A stretch of 51,990 nt of DNA from the NCBI GenBank assembly GCA_030054025.1, contig JASGCQ010000007.1, positions 1 through 51,990 of the forward strand. Reading direction: 5' to 3'. The notes beneath the pieces were generated by a model. It was not told the DNA's origin, made no database searches, and saw only the letters and a list, made by a program, of their open reading frames with translations. The position numbers and the translations under genes are program-made. The DNA comes from Phycisphaerales bacterium (GTDB lineage Bacteria > Bacteroidota > Bacteroidia > Chitinophagales > Chitinophagaceae). Shown in pieces: positions 9,083 through 18,200 of the stretch (the stretch's first letter is position 1; every line of letters starts with the position of its first letter).

Positions 9083-9439
9083 TTAAGATGTTGCTAAGAC
9101 TGATGTAGGTGGTCCTCTAAGTGTAATTGTATTGTTACTACAAGAAATGGCTTTGCCCTCAACAATACAATTTTGCGGATGAGCATATTTGCAGTTCAGA
9201 AAAGCAATGCTCGGGATCAATGCATCGTTAGAAAAACTCTCTAATGTAAAGTAAAAAAAAGAGCAGTGATGATGTAATGGCTCGAAGTGGGCTTCCCCTT
9301 TTTTACAAACATGGTGTGGGTCGTGAACAGTATCCTTGTGATGAGCAAAAAGATGCACATACTCTTTTGCTGTAGTGCCAAAAAGCAGTAACAGTGATAG
9401 ACAGGCTATCGTAATTGTATGGAGTATCTTTTTTATCAC
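9083..9439 (-). CDS. small exported His/Cys-rich protein, possible metal handling
   Basis: A 118-residue protein. The N-terminal hydrophobic segment (residues about 5-24, ILHTITIACLSLLLLFG) is a signal peptide or anchor. It is followed by a cluster of potential metal ligands: HLFAHH, VHDPHHVC, HFEPLHHHC (13 His and 2 Cys within about 35 residues). The C-terminal half has two more Cys pairs and no recognised domain. It lies 59 bases upstream of the TonB receptor start on the same strand. The arrangement His-rich protein, TonB receptor, lipoprotein suggests an operon for a transition metal such as Zn or Cu. This is inference; the family is unnamed as far as I can tell. Confidence 0.7.
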   Translation of the reverse strand: MIKKILHTITIACLSLLLLFGTTAKEYVHLFAHHKDTVHDPHHVCKKGEAHFEPLHHHCSFFYFTLESFSNDALIPSIAFLNCKYAHPQNCIVEGKAISCSNNTITLRGPPTSVLATS

Positions 9440-9539
9440 AATTGTTGATACAAATGTACAGTCATTTTTACAATGTAAGGGCTATCCTATGCGTACTTTA
9501 AGATTATGATATTTTTAAAAGCTGTTATCAAATAAAAAT

Positions 9540-12500
9540 CTATTGTTTTGCTCCTTTGCTTTTTTCAAGTAAGTCGCGTTGGATTCTCTTTTGGGAATGA
9601 AAAAATTCATACAAATTATCAAAGCTCTTGCGCACGGAAATACCTACGCCTGTACGCGAAATGTTATAGCCATAAAACAAATCGTAATTGCTGGCTCTGA
9701 AACCTACAAAACTTACGCCTCCATCGGGTGTCAATAAGTATTGCGCTCTAAAATCTCCTGCGAGGTTAAAATTGCTGGCAGATTGATTGTTGACTGATGG
9801 CCGTCCCCAGTCGTAGGCACTTCCTACTTGTATCTTGAGTCGGTCATTAAAATAATTTCTATCTAGTACAATCTTTACGACATTTCTACTGTCGGATGTG
9901 TAGCCCGTGCTGCCGTCGCTGATATCTTGGCTTAGGCTCTTATACTGTAAGTTGACGGTCAATTTCGAATCGCCAATTAATCTGTTTAGTGTAGAGGTCA
10001 GTAAAGGAGATGCTTGAGCTGCTATTGTTTCGCCCAAAGTGTTTTTGACACCTGTAGTTGCAAGGGAACTGGTGATGCCTTGTGAGGGAATAAATGAGCC
10101 TAAGAGTAGTAAGGAGCTTATTTGGTTGGTAAGGTTTGTTTTGTCGCTTTGATTTATTCTACTGAGTTTCGCATAGGCAGGTGTTGATAAGGAATGTTTT
10201 TCTACCAGTTCAATTTGATATTTCAAATCGCGGTTTGCCAAGGTGCCAGTTATATCCAAAACCACATTTACAGGCTGTGCTATTTTCGCATCATCTTCGT
10301 CTTTTGTACCCTTTATTTGATTCGCTTCATTAGCATCCAATAGGTCGTATAAGCGATTATTGGTGGCGTAGGTGGCATTTACATTCAATTGGGTATTTGA
10401 AATATTGCCACCGAAAGATATGCTGCTACCTGAATTAATATGGAATTCTTTAGTCACGATTTGTCGGAATTTAAATAGATAGATGCCTTTATCAATATTG
10501 TATGTGCCGAATAAAGAATAATCTTCGTTTGCAGGTACATTGATCATCAAGTTGCCATTTCCGTTTGCTTCTATTTTGTCGCCGGATGCGGGGTCTAGTA
10601 CTAGCGTTACGTCAATTAAGGGGTTTAGTACGGCCGAAATTTTTACGCTCAATTTGTCTTTGGGTAGTACTACCTTTTGTTCTACAGTTTTGCCGTAGGA
10701 TTTGAAAGTAATGTAGGTGCTGGTACTGATATCTCCAGCGGAATTATAGGGTAAGTATAAATGCGATTTTTGTGTAGGACTGGCAACAATGCCCATGTCC
10801 ATATTACTTATTCTTCCGTTTACATTAAAGTCTGTTTTGGCAACGACATGTCCATAAAACAATTCATTTTCATAGTCGCGTAAATTCACTACTTCGAACT
10901 GATTTGTTTTTAATTGAATGTTCATTAGCGGATTGTTGATTTTGTCGAAACGAACAAATCCCGAAGCCGTAGCTGTATTTTTATAGACATCCAATAGCTC
11001 TATATTGTCTAATGTAGCCGTTTGTCCTTTGATTTTAATTTTACCCATAGGTATGGAGTATAAGGTGCCAATATAATCTATACGAGCAAAGATATTGCGC
11101 AGCAATAAGCCTCCGTCAAAGTTGGGTCGGTCAAAAGTTCCGCTCAAGTCTATCGTGCCTTCTATCGTACCTCCCAATTTGCTGGCATATCCTTTGAGGA
11201 ATGGTTCGATAAATTTAGTAGGTAAATTGTCTATTTTAATCGAAGCGTTAATGGGGTCTTCATTGGTCGGATTCAATGAAATATTGCCTTGTGTAGTGAG
11301 CGAAAATTTATTGTTGAAGATACCACTGCTATTCTCAATATGTATCAATTGTTCTGTCGCATCATAGTAGCCTTTTATTCTTACCATACCTACCGTATCT
11401 CCAAGTATTTTTACACCGTTGGCTTCGATATGGCTACTTACTTTTTGATTGTTGAATATGTTTGCTATTTCAAGTACGCCATTAATTCTTCCTTCCAATT
11501 GATAACCTGCCGCAGGAGTGAGGCTTGCCAATTGTGCTATATCAATATTGTAACTGCGAATGATTAGGGGTAGATTCGTTTTGCTTTTATCAATATTGAC
11601 TGTTAATTTTTGTAGTCCGGATTCTAATTCCAAGTTTTCGACAGACAGGTAATTATTGGCAAAAATGATTTTATTGCCGTTAGGGATTTCCCATTTCACA
11701 TTATTTAGAAACAGTTCGGAAGGGGAGAATCTTGCATACAGTGTGTCTTTGCTGGCGTAGGCATTGCCGCTCAAGGTTGCCGTACCATATTGCTCGTCAG
11801 ATTTTGTAGCAATGGTGTAGGCTAAAGAATCATTTCCTACAAGGGCCTCTAGTTTTAATGAAGTATTTAATATATTCTCCCCGATTACTAAATGCTGAAC
11901 TGTACTGTTTAATTTTAGCTTGTTGTAATCTCCCTTCGAACTCACTAGTGTGTTGTACAATTTCATGGTTCCTATTTTGCCATAGGGGACAGTTGCGTCT
12001 ATAGTAAGCGTCTGATGAATGGTGTTTAAATTGCCACTCACATTAGAGCTGTCGAAACCGCTAATGTCATTACTGAATGCGGTGATTAAGTCATTTACTT
12101 TATGTGTTTTGATGCTGAAGTTTATGTCTTGATCGGCAGCTATGTTGCCTTTGCTTTTTATGTAATTGGGTAAATACCGACTCAAGAAATACCGCATAGA
12201 GTTGGATATTTCGTTTAATAAGAAGCGACCATTTATCTGTGCACTAAGCAAATTGCTTTCAATGTCTATATGCTTATCCTCTGCATCCCAGTAGGATTTC
12301 ATATTGATAGAATCGAGGTCTAATTTTTTAGACTTGCGTGTGAGGTTAATATTGTACAATTTAGCAGCACCTATAAAATCGTCAATTGTCTTTCCCGAAC
12401 AATTCAAGTCGAAATCGGCAGCTAGAGTAGTGGGTACATCTGTAAACTTCAAGGCTTTTAAATTGCTTTGCAGCAAGTTGGCCGTCGCATTGATTGTGAT

Positions 12501-14309
12501 ATCTTTTTGGCTTAGGTCGATATTCCCATAAAAACCTAAAGCGATATTTGAATCGTTGATTAATAATTTTCCGTCAAATTTATTTTTGTCAAAAACGCCA
12601 TCTGCTACAATATCCTTATAGGAGTATCCGTTGAAGCTGATGTCTTTGAATGTTGATTTGGCTTTAATATGGATACCATTGATGTCGAAACTGGCACCTT
12701 GCAATGCTGCATTGAAGGTAGTGGTGCCCAGCATAGGCTGGTTGAACAGCGTTCCAGCATCAAAAGATTGAGAACCGATAGTTCCTGAGTAGGTTGCTGC
12801 TTGTTGGGCCGGAATCTTCATTTTGATATCGGCAGATACAATGCCAAGATTCGTTTTTAGCGTTCCTTTCGTAGCAAAATCGCTGATAAGCCCTTTGAAG
12901 CCACCTTTGAAAATAGCGTAATCAATAGCTTTGATATTCACATTGTGATTGTTTTTCAAAGCCGGTGCATATTTCAAGACAGAAGCACCTGTAGTAAAAA
13001 TGTCGCCATTCTGAAAATCAAAAATTGTTTTGTCTATATCGGGCAATCCACTAATGAGCAAATCTCCTTTGACAGTGCTAAAACCATCGCTCAGGTGCAA
13101 GTTGCTCGCCAAAAGTCTATCTACTGTACCTGCGCCATCACCCGAAATTTTTACCATGCTAAGGGGGAGTTGGCGGAGTTGAGGTGCAAAGTAGGCTACA
13201 TCGCGGGCATCTACATTGGCATCTTTAAGATGAGCCACCATTTTTACTTTTGCTATATAATCCAAGAAATCAGGAAAGCGATCGTAGTGCATCGCGTAAT
13301 AATTTCCAATCTTACTGTTGTTGGTTTCGATATACAATTCATTGCAAATAGAAGCAATCGGAGAAACCTGCACCTCGCTCTGCATTTCTTTTACTACAAA
13401 TCCGCTTCGTTCGTTTGCGCTAAAATGGCGTAGTTGAGCCTTGAGCGTATCTCCCAAAACTTTCAGATATTTAATCTCACTCGTTAAATTTTTCACCTCG
13501 ATATACTCAGGGTCAAATTCATCAGGATAGGGCTTGGAGGTCTTAGAAACAAAAGCAAAATGACAGTCTTCAAAATTGATATGCTCAACGTTGAGTTTCC
13601 ATTGGTCGGGATTAAAAGGTGTGCTGTCTATTACGAAGGTTTTTTTTATTGAAGGTGGTTTGCCTCCTTTATAATCGCGCAAACGAATAGAGGATTGAGC
13701 CACTTTGAGATTGGCAATTCCGATACTTCTTTTTTTGAAATTAACCTCATCAATATTGGTGGCAAAACTGCCAACATCAATATCATAATCATATCCGTAC
13801 CAAGCGTCATCCAGGTGAAAACGAACATTATCCAACAGTACTTTTTCTAAGTCAATTTCAAACTCTTGTTTTTGCGCAGTCTTTTTATTCGATTTGCTCG
13901 AGAAGGCGTCTTCTATAAATCCGTAATTCCAATCAGAAGAATTTGCAGGGCGATTGAGGTGGATATAGGCATTCGTTAGCCCAACGTAGTGCAATACGGG
14001 AGTGCCGCTTTTTAAGAAAAACCAATCTGTAATACGCACTTGCGCTTTGCCTATGTAGGCGAGCGTGTCCTGCTGTTGGTCTTCGATATATAGCCCTTCG
14101 AGCAGTACATGATTGAGCAGGTCTATGCGTACCTTATCAATCGTTACCTTGGTATTGAGCTTGTCGGAAAGAATATGGGTAGCACGTTTTGCCAAATAGG
14201 TTTGAACCGAGCTAAGATTGACTAGCACCAATAGCAAAATAATTAGTGCAAGGAGCGACAGAAATATATTTCGAAATATTTTAAGTAGTTTTTTCACAAG
14301 ATTAAGCAC
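9540..14309 (-). CDS. tamB: TamB-family translocation/assembly module protein (DUF490)
   Basis: A 1589-residue protein with one N-terminal membrane segment (about residues 10-32) and then a very long beta-rich, AsmA-like body. The last 400-450 residues form the TamB/DUF490 domain (NYSLFGTYNIDKGIYLFKFRQIV-like stretch, DGSTGYTSDSRNVVKIVLDRNYFNDRLKIQVGSAYDWG). Members form a periplasmic groove for lipid transport or outer-membrane protein assembly; Bacteroidota homologues are often this long. The first possible start is a GTG at 14309. A second GTG at 14297 gives VKKLLKIFRNIFLSLLAL, a more usual N-terminus. A TATATTTG box at 14309-14316 on the same strand overlaps the first GTG and favours the second. 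The 5' end lies only about 30 bases from the outer end of the CRISPR array. Confidence 0.9.
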   Translation of the reverse strand: MLNLVKKLLKIFRNIFLSLLALIILLLVLVNLSSVQTYLAKRATHILSDKLNTKVTIDKVRIDLLNHVLLEGLYIEDQQQDTLAYIGKAQVRITDWFFLKSGTPVLHYVGLTNAYIHLNRPANSSDWNYGFIEDAFSSKSNKKTAQKQEFEIDLEKVLLDNVRFHLDDAWYGYDYDIDVGSFATNIDEVNFKKRSIGIANLKVAQSSIRLRDYKGGKPPSIKKTFVIDSTPFNPDQWKLNVEHINFEDCHFAFVSKTSKPYPDEFDPEYIEVKNLTSEIKYLKVLGDTLKAQLRHFSANERSGFVVKEMQSEVQVSPIASICNELYIETNNSKIGNYYAMHYDRFPDFLDYIAKVKMVAHLKDANVDARDVAYFAPQLRQLPLSMVKISGDGAGTVDRLLASNLHLSDGFSTVKGDLLISGLPDIDKTIFDFQNGDIFTTGASVLKYAPALKNNHNVNIKAIDYAIFKGGFKGLISDFATKGTLKTNLGIVSADIKMKIPAQQAATYSGTIGSQSFDAGTLFNQPMLGTTTFNAALQGASFDINGIHIKAKSTFKDISFNGYSYKDIVADGVFDKNKFDGKLLINDSNIALGFYGNIDLSQKDITINATANLLQSNLKALKFTDVPTTLAADFDLNCSGKTIDDFIGAAKLYNINLTRKSKKLDLDSINMKSYWDAEDKHIDIESNLLSAQINGRFLLNEISNSMRYFLSRYLPNYIKSKGNIAADQDINFSIKTHKVNDLITAFSNDISGFDSSNVSGNLNTIHQTLTIDATVPYGKIGTMKLYNTLVSSKGDYNKLKLNSTVQHLVIGENILNTSLKLEALVGNDSLAYTIATKSDEQYGTATLSGNAYASKDTLYARFSPSELFLNNVKWEIPNGNKIIFANNYLSVENLELESGLQKLTVNIDKSKTNLPLIIRSYNIDIAQLASLTPAAGYQLEGRINGVLEIANIFNNQKVSSHIEANGVKILGDTVGMVRIKGYYDATEQLIHIENSSGIFNNKFSLTTQGNISLNPTNEDPINASIKIDNLPTKFIEPFLKGYASKLGGTIEGTIDLSGTFDRPNFDGGLLLRNIFARIDYIGTLYSIPMGKIKIKGQTATLDNIELLDVYKNTATASGFVRFDKINNPLMNIQLKTNQFEVVNLRDYENELFYGHVVAKTDFNVNGRISNMDMGIVASPTQKSHLYLPYNSAGDISTSTYITFKSYGKTVEQKVVLPKDKLSVKISAVLNPLIDVTLVLDPASGDKIEANGNGNLMINVPANEDYSLFGTYNIDKGIYLFKFRQIVTKEFHINSGSSISFGGNISNTQLNVNATYATNNRLYDLLDANEANQIKGTKDEDDAKIAQPVNVVLDITGTLANRDLKYQIELVEKHSLSTPAYAKLSRINQSDKTNLTNQISSLLLLGSFIPSQGITSSLATTGVKNTLGETIAAQASPLLTSTLNRLIGDSKLTVNLQYKSLSQDISDGSTGYTSDSRNVVKIVLDRNYFNDRLKIQVGSAYDWGRPSVNNQSASNFNLAGDFRAQYLLTPDGGVSFVGFRASNYDLFYGYNISRTGVGISVRKSFDNLYEFFHSQKRIQRDLLEKSKGAKQ

Positions 14310-14336
14310 AAATATAAGCTCTCGTGTTTAATTCTT

Positions 14337-14432
14337 TTACCTTAGTTCTTACACAACCCATATTCTTGCAAATTGGTAATTCGGTAGTTGTGATTTGCTT
14401 TCAAATTTTGGTTACCTTAGTTCTTACACAAC
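14337..14432 (+). CRISPR. outer end of the CRISPR array: half repeat, one spacer, one full repeat
   Basis: From 14337 to 14357 the last 21 bases of the repeat are intact (TTACCTTAGTTCTTACACAA+C), but the 5' 25 bases are lost. A 29-bp spacer follows (14358-14386), then a full 46-bp repeat (14387-14432) identical to the common G-type repeat of the main block. Losing the half that pairs with tracrRNA while keeping the half with the TACCTTAG promoter-like box fits a terminal repeat that serves only to start transcription. The main array resumes at 15259, after 826 bp of phage-derived DNA. Confidence 0.9.
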
Positions 14433-15027
14433 TGGACATTATTTGGCTATATGCCAAGGATAGAGAGCCTAGGCGATCTTTATTTCCCATAGAGATGTCC
14501 CCTAGCATTTTTAATTTGGGTAGTACTGTATCAACCGACACACCAAACGCAAGCATTGTTTGCGCATTTTGATACAGCTCGTTGCCAAATATGCTGTCCT
14601 GGGCAAATTTGGTCAGATCGCTGTAGAGCTTGCCGCCTTTAGCATTACCGCCCAGTGTTTCAAAAGAAACTTTTTGAGCCGCCCCCTCCATTCCCGAAGA
14701 AATAGCTGCACCTATCCCTGCGCCAATGGCGGCGAACCCAACTGCACCGATGACCATACTTTTTAAACCACCCAAACTCGACATCAGATTGCTTGTTTTG
14801 ATTGGTGGAACTTCTACAGGTCGGCGTAAGCTTTCATTGATGGTTTCGCGAACTTTGGTGAGCCCTGCGCGTAACCTTCCCATCCTTGGGGCTGGTATTT
14901 CTATACTAGCAAGACGCTCCTTCATTTCGGCGGTAGAGCTGTTGACCATACTCTTAGCCTTGCCTAATGCCTGCTTTAATTTGTTTGTACCCAAATCAAT
15001 CAGCATCTGAACTTTTGGATGATTCAT
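14401..15027 (-). pseudogene. phage tail tape-measure protein, N-terminal fragment lodged in the CRISPR array
   Basis: About 198 phage-derived residues. The N-terminus (MNHPKVQMLIDLGTNKLKQALG) leads into an amphipathic helical stretch. Next is a Gly/Ala hydrophobic segment (SMVIGAVGFAAIGAGIGAAIS), then the tape-measure signature: SFETLGGNAKGGKLYSDLTKFAQDS, ELYQNAQTMLAFGV, LPKLKMLGDISMGNKDRLGSLSLAYSQIMS. Tape-measure proteins usually exceed 600 residues. Here the likeness stops within a base of the repeat boundary at 14432/14433, and the frame runs on into the antisense of the repeat (SCVRTKVTKI) until a TGA at 14401. Base composition looks richer in G+C than the neighbours. It is a gene fragment and cannot encode a working tail protein. 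Its ATG and preceding intergenic region are retained. Confidence 0.85.
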
Positions 15028-15037
15028 AAAATAATAG

Positions 15038-15065
15038 TTTGTGTTTTAAAATTTTACTATATTTG
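15038..15065 (+). promoter_or_regulatory. promoter-like sequence inside the phage segment
   Basis: TTTG (15038-15041), 16 bases, then TATATTTG (15058-15065), an exact TAnnTTTG -7 box. The spacing is somewhat shorter than the 19-21 seen at other promoters here. A transcript would start near 15071 and run toward the array through the hairpin at 15107-15141. Its origin (phage or host) and activity are unknown. Confidence 0.45.
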
Positions 15066-15106
15066 CAACGGATGAGGGTGCAAGCTTGCTTGTTACCCAC
15101 GACCAA

Positions 15107-15141
15107 GCAAAGAGCATCGGCATTTTGTCGATGCTCTTTGC
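15107..15141. terminator. strong hairpin in the phage segment, possible terminator or structured RNA
   Basis: A perfect 13-bp stem (GCAAAGAGCATCG / CGATGCTCTTTGC) with a 9-nt loop. On the minus strand it starts two bases after the stop codon of the upstream phage gene fragment, as a gene-end terminator would, but no T-run follows on that strand. On the plus strand ATTTATTTC follows, a weak T-run. Together with the promoter at 15038-15065 it could also define an RNA of about 75 nt. Confidence 0.55.
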
Positions 15142-15143
15142 AT

Positions 15144-15257
15144 TTATTTCAATTCAGAAGCCAAGTACTTAAAAATTTTATTGTCAATGTCAATTATCCA
15201 AATTTGATTGAGCTTTGTTCCAGCATTAAACCTTGCTTTTATCCACTCTTTTATCTG
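15144..15257 (-). pseudogene. C-terminal fragment of the phage gene preceding the tape-measure gene
   Basis: An open frame on the minus strand runs from the repeat boundary to a TAA at 15144-15146. It gives 37 residues beginning QIKEWIKARFNAG and ending YLASELK. It reads in the same direction as the tape-measure fragment and precedes it by about 116 bases. Phage tail modules have small tail-assembly genes here, so I read it as the end of one; the family is not identified. It shows that the inserted DNA is one continuous phage stretch of about 826 bp crossing a gene boundary. Confidence 0.55.
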
Positions 15258-15258
15258 T

Positions 15259-18200
15259 GTTGTGATTTGCTTTCAAATTTTAGTTACCTTAGTTCTTACA
15301 CAACCGGCGCAAGATTTACAGTTGCCATTTGCTGTTGTGATTTGCTTTCAAATTTTAGTTACCTTAGTTCTTACACAACAAACAGGATTTCCTATAGAAA
15401 CGTTTTCTAGTTGTGATTTGCTTTCAAATTTTAGTTACCTTAGTTCTTACACAACTTGGGGCCGACAAGCCCTAACAGGTAACAAGTTGTGATTTGCTTT
15501 CAAATTTTAGTTACCTTAGTTCTTACACAACTACAACTGTGCAGGTTGAGCCTAAGGTTATGTTGTGATTTGCTTTCAAATTTTAGTTACCTTAGTTCTT
15601 ACACAACAAATTGGTTATGATAGCACCGGCTCTTGCGGTTGTGATTTGCTTTCAAATTTTAGTTACCTTAGTTCTTACACAACTTTAGATTAACCATGTC
15701 AACGAGAACTGTAGTTGTGATTTGCTTTCAAATTTTAGTTACCTTAGTTCTTACACAACATTTGTCTCTATCAGCATCATAAAAGCATAGTTGTGATTTG
15801 CTTTCAAATTTTGGTTACCTTAGTTCTTACACAACCTGCACTACAGAAGAATCACTGAAAGAATAGTTGTGATTTGCTTTCAAATTTTGGTTACCTTAGT
15901 TCTTACACAACAAAATTCTGACAGCGTGATGGCCTTGCCAGTTGTGATTTGCTTTCAAATTTTGGTTACCTTAGTTCTTACACAACTGTTTGTCTCAGCT
16001 CTGCAACATTCATTCCGTTGTGATTTGCTTTCAAATTTTGGTTACCTTAGTTCTTACACAACACAGTTGAAGGGAATACAAACGATGCACTGTTGTGATT
16101 TGCTTTCAAATTTTGGTTACCTTAGTTCTTACACAACTATCGTAGGCTTTTCCGTTTTTTCTAACTGGTTGTGATTTGCTTTCAAATTTTGGTTACCTTA
16201 GTTCTTACACAACCAGGCGGTGGCGGCGGTTCTATGCCATCCTGTTGTGATTTGCTTTCAAATTTTGGTTACCTTAGTTCTTACACAACCTTTGAAATTA
16301 TATCGTACGCACTACAATCGTTGTGATTTGCTTTCAAATTTTGGTTACCTTAGTTCTTACACAACGCAAAGAATAGAAGGTCATTCTTTCATGCTGTTGT
16401 GATTTGCTTTCAAATTTTGGTTACCTTAGTTCTTACACAACTTCAGCCTTAATACTTCTTGAATGTCCTTTGTTGTGATTTGCTTTCAAATTTTGGTTAC
16501 CTTAGTTCTTACACAACAAATTATGATTACTCAAAATCCATTTACTGGTTGTGATTTGCTTTCAAATTTTGGTTACCTTAGTTCTTACACAACCACGATT
16601 ATCTGTACCTGTAGTCAGGTCGGGTTGTGATTTGCTTTCAAATTTTGGTTACCTTAGTTCTTACACAACTGAACTTTTTGAACAATGCCGTGATAATGAG
16701 TTGTGATTTGCTTTCAAATTTTGGTTACCTTAGTTCTTACACAACATAAAATGGCTCTTAAACTTAGAGAGTTGGGTTGTGATTTGCTTTCAAATTTTGG
16801 TTACCTTAGTTCTTACACAACGTGGCGATGAGCATGGAATCAAAGAGATGAGTTGTGATTTGCTTTCAAATTTTGGTTACCTTAGTTCTTACACAACTGC
16901 AATGGAACTTCATTGATTGAAGAATTAGTTGTGATTTGCTTTCAAATTTTGGTTACCTTAGTTCTTACACAACAATCCATATTCGCAGCATCAATCGGGT
17001 TTAGTTGTGATTTGCTTTCAAATTTTGGTTACCTTAGTTCTTACACAACAAATCTTCTTTGTTCCACTCGTTGGAATCGTTGTGATTTGCTTTCAAATTT
17101 TGGTTACCTTAGTTCTTACACAACGGTGCTTGGCATTGCTCGTGGTTTTCTCCCGTTGTGATTTGCTTTCAAATTTTGGTTACCTTAGTTCTTACACAAC
17201 TTAAATGAAAGCCAGGATCTTTATCTCTGAGTTGTGATTTGCTTTCAAATTTTGGTTACCTTAGTTCTTACACAACTTTGGTTGATTTCTCCGGCAACAA
17301 ATGCTTGTTGTGATTTGCTTTCAAATTTTGGTTACCTTAGTTCTTACACAACTAAAAAGCTGATGGTGCTGATGCCGCCGCAGTTGTGATTTGCTTTCAA
17401 ATTTTGGTTACCTTAGTTCTTACACAACCAGCACTGAAGCTGGCAGCTTCTACCCTTGGTTGTGATTTGCTTTCAAATTTTGGTTACCTTAGTTCTTACA
17501 CAACCATTCTTTTCTTCCAATTTATTCATTATATGTTGTGATTTGCTTTCAAATTTTGGTTACCTTAGTTCTTACACAACGTTATAGGGAGCTTCGCACC
17601 AACTTTATGGGTTGTGATTTGCTTTCAAATTTTGGTTACCTTAGTTCTTACACAACCTAAAATTTTTTGGTTGTAATACCTTTTCAGTTGTGATTTGCTT
17701 TCAAATTTTGGTTACCTTAGTTCTTACACAACTAAAAGCTTTATGCTGGTAGATGACCCAGAGTTGTGATTTGCTTTCAAATTTTGGTTACCTTAGTTCT
17801 TACACAACCGAAAAGCTGGGCAGAAAAGCAGGGCGTGAGTTGTGATTTGCTTTCAAATTTTGGTTACCTTAGTTCTTACACAACTATCCTCAGAATGGAG
17901 ATATAAATTGCATAGTTGTGATTTGCTTTCAAATTTTGGTTACCTTAGTTCTTACACAACTGGGGATATGGTATCCACGTTCGTCTCCTTGTTGTGATTT
18001 GCTTTCAAATTTTGGTTACCTTAGTTCTTACACAACCGCAGTGTCACCAAATGGCTGAGTACATGGTTGTGATTTGCTTTCAAATTTTGGTTACCTTAGT
18101 TCTTACACAACTTGCACTCAATTTGGCTCGTGGAGTTGGTAGTTGTGATTTGCTTTCAAATTTTGGTTACCTTAGTTCTTACACAACGATAGGCCAAAAA

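Noticed and set aside
14401..15027. The 208-codon open frame as an intact gene
   Set aside because: Its last ten codons are antisense CRISPR repeat, and the tape-measure likeness is cut off at the repeat boundary. It is a fragment.
15107..15141. The hairpin in the phage segment as the tracrRNA
   Set aside because: It has no complementarity to the repeat. The real anti-repeat is at 24204-24219, next to cas9.
16214..16243. A spacer sharing 17 bases with the Gly-rich part of the YgcG-like gene (29519-29535), possible self-targeting
   Set aside because: The shared bases are a GGC/GGT glycine-codon run of low complexity and the match ends after 17 of 30 bases. This is most likely chance.
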